DNA from: Pseudomonadota bacterium
GTDB lineage: Bacteria > Pseudomonadota > Alphaproteobacteria > Acetobacterales > Acetobacteraceae
Direction: 5' to 3'
DNA length: 6,951 nucleotides
NCBI GenBank assembly: GCA_021805485.1
Contig: JAJZFF010000031.1
Span: 1 to 6,951, forward strand
Position numbers and translations under genes: made by a program. How positions within the stretch are numbered: position 1 is the first letter of the stretch; every line of letters starts with the position of its first letter. Shown here piece by piece: positions 1 through 6,951 of the stretch. Under the pieces are notes generated by a model. It ran no database searches. It saw only the letters and a list, made by a program, of their open reading frames with translations, and was not told the origin of the DNA.

Positions 1-992
1 GTGCCATAGCCGGCGAGCGCGCCCGCCTCGCCCCGCGCCCAGCGGACGATGGCGCCGGCCAGCAGCGCGGCATCGGCGATCGCGGCGTTCAGTCCTTTTG
101 CTCCGGTCGGCGGCACGATATGCGCGGCATCGCCGGCGAGGAACAGCCGCCCCGCCTGCATCGGCTCGACGACATAGGAGCGCATCGCCGTGATCCCCTT
201 CTGGATCACCGGCCCGGTGTTCAGGCTGAACCCCGGATGATCGAGCCGGCGCGCCAGCTCGTCCCAGATCCGCTGGTCCGGCCAGTCCTCCAGCCGCTCC
301 TCCATGCCGCACTGGATGTAGAGCCGGCTGACCGTGGCCGACCGCATCGACAGCAGCGCGAACCCGTTCGGATGATTGGCGTAGATCAGCTCGTCCTTCG
401 AGGGCGGCGCTTCCGCGAGAATGCCGAGCCAGCCGAACGGATAGACCCGGTCGTATTCGCGCGCCGCCGCCGCCGGCAGCGCGGCGCGGCCGGCGCCATG
501 AAACCCGTCGCAGGCGGCGACGATATCGCAGTCGAGGCGGTGCTCGGCGCCGTCATGCCGATAGACGATCGCCGGCCGCGCCGTCCCGATCCCCTCGATC
601 GCCGCGCATTCCGCCTCGAAGACGATCGGCAGCCCCGCCGCCACCCGCGCCCCGATCAGGTCGCGCACCACCTCGTGCTGGCTGTAGAGCATCACATGGC
701 GGCCGGTCAGCCGCGCGAAGTCGATCCGGTGCAGCGCGCCGTCGAACAGCAGGTTGGTGCCGTCATGGCGAAAGCCGATCGTGTCCATCCGCGCCCCAAG
801 CCCGGTCGCGCGGAGCAGTTCGGCCACGTCGTGTTCAAGGATTCCGGCGCGGATCCGATGCTCGACATGATGGCGGGACTGCCGCTCCAGCACGACGCTG
901 TCGATCCCCGCCCGGGCCAGCAGATGCGCGAGCATCAGCCCCGCCGGCCCCGCGCCGATGATGCCGACCCTCGTCCTCGTTTCCATCGCCAT
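1..992 (-). CDS. pobA: 4-hydroxybenzoate 3-monooxygenase (PobA), C-terminus outside the window
   Basis: Cytoplasmic FAD-dependent aromatic hydroxylase converting 4-hydroxybenzoate to protocatechuate with NAD(P)H and O2, feeding the beta-ketoadipate pathway. About 330 residues of the usual ~390 are present. Visible motifs are the N-terminal FAD fold GIIGAGPAG (10-18), RIRAG (46-50), the DG motif CDGFHG (161-166), and the FAD ribityl motif GRLFLAGDAAHIVPPTGAKG (281-300). From memory of the Pseudomonas enzyme, the substrate-contact residues Tyr201, Ser212, Arg214 and Tyr222 correspond to Tyr204, Ser215, Arg217 and Tyr225 (segments ELIYANH and SMRSAT), so specificity for 4-hydroxybenzoate looks intact. 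The last active-site tyrosine (Tyr385) lies outside the window. I chose ATG at 992; a GGAGG (997-1001) sits 4 bases upstream. An in-frame ATG at 986, 10 bases from that site, is equally possible. The gene is divergent from katG; no pobR regulator is visible here. Confidence 0.93.
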   Translation of the reverse strand, partial: MAMETRTRVGIIGAGPAGLMLAHLLARAGIDSVVLERQSRHHVEHRIRAGILEHDVAELLRATGLGARMDTIGFRHDGTNLLFDGALHRIDFARLTGRHVMLYSQHEVVRDLIGARVAAGLPIVFEAECAAIEGIGTARPAIVYRHDGAEHRLDCDIVAACDGFHGAGRAALPAAAAREYDRVYPFGWLGILAEAPPSKDELIYANHPNGFALLSMRSATVSRLYIQCGMEERLEDWPDQRIWDELARRLDHPGFSLNTGPVIQKGITAMRSYVVEPMQAGRLFLAGDAAHIVPPTGAKGLNAAIADAALLAGAIVRWARGEAGALAGYG

Positions 993-1045
993 TCGCCCTC
1001 CCGCCTCGCCGCCGGTCTTCCGGCCGGTCGCGGTGCGCCGCCGTT

Positions 1046-1081
1046 TGTGCGGCAGACGCACACTGGAAACACCAACGCACA
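1046..1081. promoter_or_regulatory. candidate operator with three CGCACA half-sites upstream of pobA
   Basis: TGTGCG at 1046-1051 and CGCACA at 1057-1062 form a perfect 6-bp inverted repeat with a 5-base spacer. A third copy, in direct orientation, lies at 1076-1081; both direct copies read ACGCACA. IclR-type regulators of aromatic catabolism (PobR, PcaU) are known to bind a palindrome plus a third direct repeat, so the arrangement is suggestive. The repeats are short and the region is GC-rich, so chance is possible. Confidence 0.3.
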
Positions 1082-1084
1082 GCC

Positions 1085-1112
1085 GGTATACCGCGCCGCC
1101 GCACCGCCGCAA
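1085..1112 (-). promoter_or_regulatory. weak candidate pobA promoter
   Basis: On the minus strand, TTGCGG (1107-1112) and TATACC (1085-1090) are separated by 16 bases, a loose match to -35/-10 hexamers. It would start transcription near 1078, inside the CGCACA repeat cluster, giving a leader of roughly 85 bases. The -35 matches only in its TTG, so this is a guess. Confidence 0.2.
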
Positions 1113-1188
1113 GCCGTTTTCGTTGCTGCACCGCGGCAATTCCGCGCCGTCCCGCCGCACTCCGCGACGAACTGTTTCACGTTGATTG

Positions 1189-1207
1189 CAATAGGTTTCC
1201 CCTATTG
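1189..1207. promoter_or_regulatory. perfect 19-bp palindrome, probable OxyR-type site for katG
   Basis: CAATAGGTTTCCCCTATTG has 7-bp perfect arms around a 5-base centre. Its core (1191-1205) fits ATAG-N7-CTAT, the half-operator pattern of the peroxide sensor OxyR, including the T at the second spacer position. It overlaps where a -35 would stand for the -10-like TAAAAT at 1218-1223, as is common at OxyR-activated promoters. A second, weaker unit may lie upstream: GTTTC occurs at 1174-1178 and again at 1195-1199. No oxyR gene is in the window. Another LysR-type regulator could also use this site. Confidence 0.5.
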
Positions 1208-1223
1208 TTCCATTCCATAAAAT
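1195..1223 (+). promoter_or_regulatory. candidate katG promoter (-10 TAAAAT)
   Basis: TAAAAT at 1218-1223 matches the sigma70 -10 consensus at five of six positions. The hexamer 17 bases upstream (GTTTCC, 1195-1200) is a poor -35, as expected for an activator-dependent promoter, and lies within the OxyR-like palindrome. The -10 also sits in a 13-bp palindrome, TCCATAAAATGGA (1214-1226). Transcription would start near 1230, giving a leader of about 65 bases. A rival pair, TTGACC (1228-1233) with TACCCC (1251-1256) at 17 bases, has a better -35 but a poor -10. Confidence 0.35.
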
Positions 1224-1231
1224 GGATTTGA

Positions 1232-3481
<2,250 letters not shown>

Positions 3482-3493
3482 CCGCCTGCCCGA

Positions 3494-3519
3494 CCGGCCG
3501 GATGCCCGCATCCGGCCGG
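3494..3519. terminator. hairpin terminator between convergent katG and permease genes
   Basis: A perfect 12-bp stem (CCGGCCGGATGC / GCATCCGGCCGG) with a 2-base loop begins 12 bases after the katG stop and ends 11 bases before the permease stop on the other strand. It is symmetric and could stop transcription from both sides. Downstream of katG there is only a short CTTTC, and no T-tract on the minus side, so termination may be partial or the stem may mainly protect RNA 3' ends. Confidence 0.65.
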
Positions 3520-3530
3520 CGGCTTTCAGC

Positions 3531-4523
3531 TCAGCGCAGCCGCCGCCGCAGATTGTCGACATAGACGGCGCCGACCACCACGATCCCGAGAATCACCTGC
3601 TCGACATAGGGTGAAATCCCCGCCAGCTGCGTGCCGTTCTTCAGGATCGTCATCAGCAGCGCGCCGAGGATGCTGCCGAGGATCGTCCCCACCCCGCCGA
3701 ACAGCGACCCGCCGCCGATCACCACCGCGGCGATCGCATAGAGTTCGTAATTCGCCCCCGAGGTCGGCTGCGCCGCCGCCGTATAGGCAAGATAGATCAC
3801 GCCGGCGAGCGACGAGACGATCCCGCCGAACACATAGACCAGCAGCAGATGCCGCGGCACGTTGATGCCCACCCGGCGCGCCGCCTCGGCATTGCTGCCG
3901 ATCGCCAGCGTGTAGCGGCCGAACCGCGTCTTGTTCAGCAGATAGGCCGAGAACAGCGCGAGCAGCACCGCGATCCACGCCATGTTGGGAAAGCCCAGCA
4001 CGGTGCCTTGCGAAATCTCCTGGAACCCGTTCGGCAGGCCGAACACCGGCGTGCCGTTGGTGGTCAGCAGCGCCGCGCCGAGTGCGACCGCGAGCATGCC
4101 CAGCGTCGCGATGAAGGGCGGCACGCCGAGCACGACCACCGACAGTCCGATGATCGCGCCGATCACCGCCCCCAGCGCCAGCGTCAGCACGATCGCCACC
4201 CCGGACGACATGTGCGCATCGACGATCGCGATCGCGCAGATCATCGACGACAGCGCGACCACCGAGCCCTGCGAGATGTCGATCCCGGCGGTCGCGATGA
4301 TGAAGGTCTGCCCCGTCGCCAGGATCGCGATCACCGCGACCTGCTGGGCGATGTGGAACCAGTTTCCCCCGCTCAGGAAGCGGGGGTTCAGCACGCCGAA
4401 CGCGACGACCAGCACCACGATGCTGATCAGCGCGAAGGCGATCTGGCGGACGAAGCGCCACAGCATGCGCCCGCGCGGAATGGTCTCGACGTCGAGCGCG
4501 GCTGTTCGTGCCTGCTGGTCCAT
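3531..4523 (-). CDS. ABC sugar importer permease (RbsC/FrcC-like)
   Basis: Inner-membrane channel subunit of a CUT2-type (ribose/fructose/xylose family) sugar importer; it would act as a homodimer with the ATPase and receive sugar from the binding protein. The 330 residues match the family length and contain about eight to ten hydrophobic segments, the first near 27-45. Family marks are the segment ATAGIDISQGSV (78-88 region, compare GGIDLSVGSV in RbsC), the cytoplasmic coupling loop EAARRVGIN (213-221), and the glycine-rich stretch IGGGSLFGGVGTILGS (269-284). It ends in an arginine-rich tail. Its ATG lies 16 bases after the binding-protein stop, with GGGAG about 11 bases upstream, so it is the last gene of the operon. 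The specific sugar cannot be told from this protein. Confidence 0.93.
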   Translation of the reverse strand: MDQQARTAALDVETIPRGRMLWRFVRQIAFALISIVVLVVAFGVLNPRFLSGGNWFHIAQQVAVIAILATGQTFIIATAGIDISQGSVVALSSMICAIAIVDAHMSSGVAIVLTLALGAVIGAIIGLSVVVLGVPPFIATLGMLAVALGAALLTTNGTPVFGLPNGFQEISQGTVLGFPNMAWIAVLLALFSAYLLNKTRFGRYTLAIGSNAEAARRVGINVPRHLLLVYVFGGIVSSLAGVIYLAYTAAAQPTSGANYELYAIAAVVIGGGSLFGGVGTILGSILGALLMTILKNGTQLAGISPYVEQVILGIVVVGAVYVDNLRRRLR

Positions 4524-4539
4524 CGTCCGCCAGTCTCCC

Positions 4540-5559
4540 TCAGCCCGCGGGGTTATACTTGGGCGCGTACTGGCGGATCGCCGCCGTCGCCTGGCTGGAG
4601 CCGAGATTCTTCGGCGTCAGCAGGAAATACGGCGTGTTGATCCGCTTCGGCAGCGTCTTGCCGTCGAGCTTGTCGAGCAGCGCGACCACCGCGTAATAGC
4701 CCATGTCGTAGGGCGATTGCAGGATCGAGGCCTGGATGATCCCCGCCTTGACCAGCGCGATCTCGCCAAGATCGGCATCGAACCCGACGACCTTCACCTT
4801 GGCGTGCGCGCGCTGCACCGCCTCGGCCGGGCCGAGCGCCGCGCGGTCGTTCGCGCCGAAGATCACCTTGAGATGCGGGTATTGCGTAAGCATCGTGGTC
4901 GCGATCCGCAGCCCGGCGCTGACGTCGTTGTTGGAATACTGGATCGGCCCCATCTTCTTGATGTGCGGATAGGACTTCATCCCGAGCATGAAGCCTTTCG
5001 GCCGGGCGATTCCGGTCGAGGCGGTGTGGTTGAAGTCGACGATCGCATACTGTCCCTTGCCGCCCATCAGGTGGTCGGCCGTATATTTCGCGAGCGCCGC
5101 CGCGGCCCCGACATTCGAGGTGGCGAGGAAGCAGTCCGAAATGTTGGGCGACAGGCCGGAATCGACCGTCACCACCGGAATGTGATGCGCGAGTGCCGAC
5201 TTCACCGGCTTGAGCAGCGCCTGCGGATTCTGCGCGGCGAGGATGATGCCGTCAGTGCCTCCTGTCACCGCGTTATTGACCATGCCGATCTGCCCGGCGA
5301 GGTCGGTGCCGCTGGCCGGCGCCTCGAAGGCGACCGAAACGCCGAACTTCTTCGCCGCCGCGTCCGCCCCCTCGCGCACCGCGAGCCAGTAGGGCGAGGC
5401 GTTGGATTTCGTGATGAGCGTGAAATGATAATGCTTCGCCGGCTTGGCCGGCACCGGCAGCGAATGAACGGTGGGCGCGGCCGCCATGGCCGGCGCCGCC
5501 GCCATGCCGCCGAGCAGCGCGACCGCCGCGGCACCGAGCAATGTCTTGCGTAGTTTCAT
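4540..5559 (-). CDS. periplasmic sugar-binding protein of ABC importer (RbsB/FrcB-like)
   Basis: Captures the sugar in the periplasm and delivers it to the permease. The 339-residue precursor has a clear signal peptide: MKLRK, a hydrophobic core (7-20), and a likely cut after AMA at about residue 26. The mature part looks like the two-lobed Peripla_BP_4 fold, with the first strand and ligand loop ITKSNASPYW (49-58), GTDGIILAAQNP (101-112), IPVVTVDSG (127-135), VIFGANDRAALG (232-243), VVGFDAD (257-263) and ILQSPYDMGYYA (279-290). The aromatic pair Tyr57-Trp58 probably stacks on the sugar ring (inference). Its ATG overlaps the ATPase stop as ATGA, with AAGGGAA just upstream, so translation is probably coupled. 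A single cysteine occurs at 143. Confidence 0.92.
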   Translation of the reverse strand: MKLRKTLLGAAAVALLGGMAAAPAMAAAPTVHSLPVPAKPAKHYHFTLITKSNASPYWLAVREGADAAAKKFGVSVAFEAPASGTDLAGQIGMVNNAVTGGTDGIILAAQNPQALLKPVKSALAHHIPVVTVDSGLSPNISDCFLATSNVGAAAALAKYTADHLMGGKGQYAIVDFNHTASTGIARPKGFMLGMKSYPHIKKMGPIQYSNNDVSAGLRIATTMLTQYPHLKVIFGANDRAALGPAEAVQRAHAKVKVVGFDADLGEIALVKAGIIQASILQSPYDMGYYAVVALLDKLDGKTLPKRINTPYFLLTPKNLGSSQATAAIRQYAPKYNPAG

Positions 5560-6335
5560 GGATGTTCCCTTTCGGCTTCGTTGGTTTCGGCATCCGCATA
5601 GCCGGTCATGTAGCGGATCAGTTCGGTCTGCGACGTCTCGGCCGAGCGCGCGTCGAACACCTTGCGCCCGCGATACATCACCATCACCCGGTCGCAGACC
5701 TTGAGGATCTCGACGAGGTTGTGGCCGATGAACAGCACGCCGATCCCCTCGCCGGCGAGCTGCCGCGCCATCTTCAGCACGTTCTCGGTTTCCATCACGG
5801 CGAGGGCCGCCGTCGGCTCGTCCATGATGACGACCTTCGCCCGCCAGTAGAGCGCGCGCGCGATCGCCACCGCCTGGCGCTGCCCGCCGGAAAGGTCGAG
5901 CACCCGCGTCATCGGATCGGGAATGTGGCTTTCGATCCGCGCCAGCAGGGCGGCGATCTCGCCATGGATCTTCCGCTCGTCGAGCATCGGCACCAGGCCC
6001 ATGAAGCGCCGCATCGGCTCGCGGCCGAGAAAGATGTTGGCGCCCACATCGAGATGATCGGCAAGCGCGAGGTCCTGGTAGATCGTCTCGATCCCCGCAT
6101 TGCGCGCATCGCGCGGCGAGCGGAACGACATCTCCTCGCCGCCGAGCCGGATCGAGCCGGAATCGGCCCGGTGCACGCCGGAAATCACCTTCATCAGGGT
6201 GGACTTGCCGGCCCCGTTGTCGCCGACCACGCCGAGCACCTCGCCCTGGGCCACTTCGAGCGACACGTCACGCAGCACCTCGACCGCGCCGAACCGCTTG
6301 TCGACGCCGCGCACCTCAAGGGCGGGCACGCTCAT
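5556..6335 (-). CDS. ABC sugar importer ATPase, single nucleotide-binding domain (FrcA-like)
   Basis: Cytoplasmic ATPase that drives the importer. It has 259 residues and one complete nucleotide-binding domain: Walker A GDNGAGKST (38-46), Q-loop Gln87 (IYQDLA), signature LSGGQ (148-152), Walker B VVIMDEP (168-174) and switch His205 (IGHN). Most CUT2 ATPases (RbsA, XylG, AraG) carry two fused domains of about 500 residues. This one resembles the single-domain FrcA of rhizobial fructose importers, including FRSPRDARNAGIETIYQ, and must work as a homodimer. The D-loop region reads TAALAV rather than SALD; I recall FrcA-type proteins also lacking the aspartate (TAALGV). I chose the ATG at 6335, where homology begins and GGAG lies 8 bases upstream. 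A longer frame to 6464 would start inside the promoter and adds unconvincing sequence. Both ends overlap neighbours by ATGA. Confidence 0.94.
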   Translation of the reverse strand: MSVPALEVRGVDKRFGAVEVLRDVSLEVAQGEVLGVVGDNGAGKSTLMKVISGVHRADSGSIRLGGEEMSFRSPRDARNAGIETIYQDLALADHLDVGANIFLGREPMRRFMGLVPMLDERKIHGEIAALLARIESHIPDPMTRVLDLSGGQRQAVAIARALYWRAKVVIMDEPTAALAVMETENVLKMARQLAGEGIGVLFIGHNLVEILKVCDRVMVMYRGRKVFDARSAETSQTELIRYMTGYADAETNEAEREHP

Positions 6336-6388
6336 GCCGCGATCTCCGTTCCGACCGGCGCGCCCGTTCCGGGGTCGTTCGCTCGCAT
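6332..6388 (-). CDS. 18-codon leader ORF overlapping the ATPase start
   Basis: An ATG at 6388, 7 bases after a perfect GGAGG (plus-strand CCTCC, 6396-6400), opens a short frame encoding MRANDPGTGAPVGTEIAA. Its TGA overlaps the ATPase ATG in an ATGA junction. The ribosome site here is stronger than the one in front of the ATPase, so ribosomes probably load here and re-initiate on the ATPase. The peptide is hydrophilic, has no membrane segment or run of one amino acid, and matches nothing I know. Alternatives are a leader whose translation, not its product, matters, or a former N-terminal extension of the ATPase split off by an indel. That it is translated is an inference. Confidence 0.45.
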   Translation of the reverse strand: MRANDPGTGAPVGTEIAA

Positions 6389-6395
6389 CGTTTTT

Positions 6396-6400
6396 CCTCC
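6396..6400 (-). promoter_or_regulatory. strong ribosome binding site of the transporter operon
   Basis: GGAGG (within GGGGAGGAAAAACG on the minus strand) stands 7 bases before the ATG at 6388. In the ATPase frame no ATG, GTG or TTG follows it until 6335, which is 60 bases away, so this site serves the 18-codon leader ORF rather than the ATPase directly. Confidence 0.6.
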
Positions 6401-6432
6401 CCTTCGCCAGGCTACCGCCTTGGCCATTGGGG

Positions 6433-6454
6433 TGCAGAATATCGATATGCAGCA
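6433..6454. promoter_or_regulatory. imperfect 22-bp palindrome over the transporter promoter
   Basis: The centre is the perfect 10-bp palindrome ATATCGATAT (6439-6448). Outside it, TGC at 6433-6435 pairs with GCA at 6452-6454, and one further pair matches, so 9 of 11 pairs fit. It covers the -10 and half of the spacer of the transporter promoter, a usual place for a repressor. A CG at the exact centre is typical of LacI-family operators, which often control sugar importers. No regulator gene is in the window, so the binding protein is unknown. Confidence 0.4.
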
Positions 6455-6464
6455 ACGCTGACAA
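6436..6464 (-). promoter_or_regulatory. sigma70-type promoter of the sugar transporter operon
   Basis: On the minus strand TTGTCA (6459-6464, five of six to consensus) is followed after exactly 17 bases by TATTCT (6436-6441, four of six). Transcription would start near 6429, giving a leader of about 40 bases to the ATG at 6388, with the ribosome site correctly inside it. It is the best-matching promoter in the window. Confidence 0.55.
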
Positions 6465-6616
6465 GCGGGACCCACGCGCCGCCTCCTCACCATCGCGGGA
6501 TCGTCACCGGCTTGCGCCGACCGAAGCCGGTTGATAGCGTCCGCGCCGGCAAGACACGGTTTTCGTTTCAAAATACCAACGACAACGGGTGCGACCCGCA
6601 AGGGAAGGGAGCAGAA
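6465..6616 (+). other. upstream region of the dehydrogenase gene
   Basis: This is the part of the 281-base divergent spacer belonging to the dehydrogenase. Besides the 26-bp inverted repeat it contains an AT-richer patch (6560-6576) where a promoter could lie, but I find no convincing -35/-10 pair: TTGATA at 6531-6536 has no good partner. A small inverted repeat, CGGGT-GCG-ACCCG (6586-6598), sits just before the ribosome site GGGAG (6607-6611), which is 5 bases from the ATG. Confidence 0.3.
6506..6531. repeat. perfect 8-bp inverted repeat in the divergent intergenic region
   Basis: ACCGGCTT (6506-6513) and AAGCCGGT (6524-6531) are separated by 10 bases, putting the arm centres 18 bp apart. 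It lies 42 bases upstream of the transporter -35 and 85 bases before the dehydrogenase start. No gene ends here and no T-tract follows, so a regulator operator is likelier than a terminator. Confidence 0.4.
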
Positions 6617-6951
6617 ATGGAGCTTGGGCTCAAGGGTAAGATCGTCATCGTCACCGGCGGTGCCTCGGGAATCGGCGCCGCGGTGGTGGACACGCTCGCC
6701 GGCGCCGGTGCGGTGCCGGTGGTGCTCGACCGCGCCGCAGCACCCGGCGAGCATCATCGCCTCGACCTGACGGACGCCGCCGCCTGCGCCGGGGCCATCG
6801 CCGACATCGCCGCGCGCCACGGCCGGATCGACGGTCTGGTGAACAATGCCGGCGTGAACGACCGCGCCGGGCTTGGCGGCACGCTCGATACCGCCCTCGC
6901 CGCCTTCCGCGCCTCGCTCGAGCGCAATCTCGTGCAGTGCTTCACCCTGAT
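6617..6951 (+). CDS. short-chain dehydrogenase/reductase, probable sugar (L-fucose-type) dehydrogenase, 3' end outside the window
   Basis: NAD(P)-dependent oxidoreductase of the classical SDR family; 111 of about 250 residues are visible. The N-terminal Rossmann fold has the cofactor loop TGGASGIG (13-20), Asp38 at the end of strand 2 (VVLDR), which favours NAD over NADP, the acidic LDLTD (49-53), and NNAG (76-79). The catalytic Ser-Tyr-Lys lies beyond the window. The segments DGLVNNAGVND and SLERNL look to me like the SDRs placed with oxidative L-fucose genes in Burkholderia (L-fucose dehydrogenase). With a divergent sugar importer next door, oxidation of the imported sugar to a lactone is the natural guess. 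GGGAG precedes the ATG by 5 bases. The family is certain; the substrate is a weak inference. Confidence 0.85.
   Translation, partial: MELGLKGKIVIVTGGASGIGAAVVDTLAGAGAVPVVLDRAAAPGEHHRLDLTDAAACAGAIADIAARHGRIDGLVNNAGVNDRAGLGGTLDTALAAFRASLERNLVQCFTL

Noticed and set aside
1011..1024. GCCGG-TCTT-CCGGC hairpin in the pobA leader
   Set aside because: A 5-bp GC stem is common by chance at this composition and no riboswitch-like context surrounds it.
1185..1192. ATTGCAAT palindrome as a Fur/Irr-type iron box before katG
   Set aside because: Only 8 bp, overlapping the longer and better OxyR-like palindrome; it lacks the extended repeat expected of an iron-regulator site.
120..1220. 366-codon plus-strand open frame opposite pobA
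   Set aside because: Arginine/proline-rich translation without any domain, lying antisense to a motif-complete PobA; it is a by-product of GC-rich codon bias and it even crosses the katG promoter.
3526..4461. 311-codon minus-strand frame overlapping the permease in another frame
   Set aside because: Arginine-rich out-of-frame translation of the permease gene; the 3531-4523 frame has the membrane segments and family motifs.
3982..5553. 523-codon plus-strand frame opposite permease and binding-protein genes
   Set aside because: Spans two real genes on the other strand and has no domain; an antisense artefact.
5541..6461. 306-codon plus-strand frame opposite the ATPase gene
   Set aside because: His/Arg/Asp-rich nonsense translation antisense to a complete ATPase.
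6336..6464. N-terminal extension of the ATPase to an ATG at 6464
   Set aside because: The start would lie inside the predicted -35 box, so the message would not contain it. The added 43 residues are unlike ABC ATPases, and a well-placed ribosome site serves the ATG at 6335.

Overview
No previously undescribed system is visible here; the window is a well-packed stretch of ordinary metabolic genes, and its most interesting content is in the regulatory DNA between them. The sequence is very GC-rich, with strong G/C third-position bias, closely spaced genes and good Shine-Dalgarno sites. Together with the FrcA-like sugar transporter this suggests an alphaproteobacterium, possibly an Acetobacteraceae/Rhodospirillales-type organism. 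That placement is an impression from composition and protein style, not a measurement.

Left part (1-3481): a 4-hydroxybenzoate 3-monooxygenase gene (pobA, minus strand, 3' end outside the window) is divergent from a full-length catalase-peroxidase gene (katG, plus strand). They share a 302-base intergenic region. Near katG it holds a perfect 19-bp palindrome that fits the OxyR core pattern ATAG-N7-CTAT. Nearer pobA it holds three copies of CGCACA, two inverted and one direct. katG most likely starts at TTG.

Middle (3482-6464): katG converges on a minus-strand ABC sugar importer operon, with a 12-bp-stem hairpin in the 49-base gap. In transcription order the operon is an 18-codon leader ORF, a single-domain ATPase (FrcA-like), a periplasmic binding protein (RbsB/FrcB-like) and a permease (RbsC/FrcC-like). 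The leader overlaps the ATPase, and the ATPase overlaps the binding protein, each by an ATGA junction. A good sigma70-type promoter (TTGTCA-17-TATTCT) lies just upstream, with an imperfect palindrome over its spacer and -10.

Right end (6465-6951): a divergent short-chain dehydrogenase gene (plus strand, cut by the window edge) resembles the dehydrogenases of L-fucose-type oxidative sugar pathways. The transporter and this enzyme probably form one sugar-uptake-and-oxidation locus. The shared region also holds a perfect 8-bp inverted repeat with a 10-base spacer. The sugar cannot be fixed from this sequence alone. pobA/katG and the sugar locus appear to be functionally separate neighbours.
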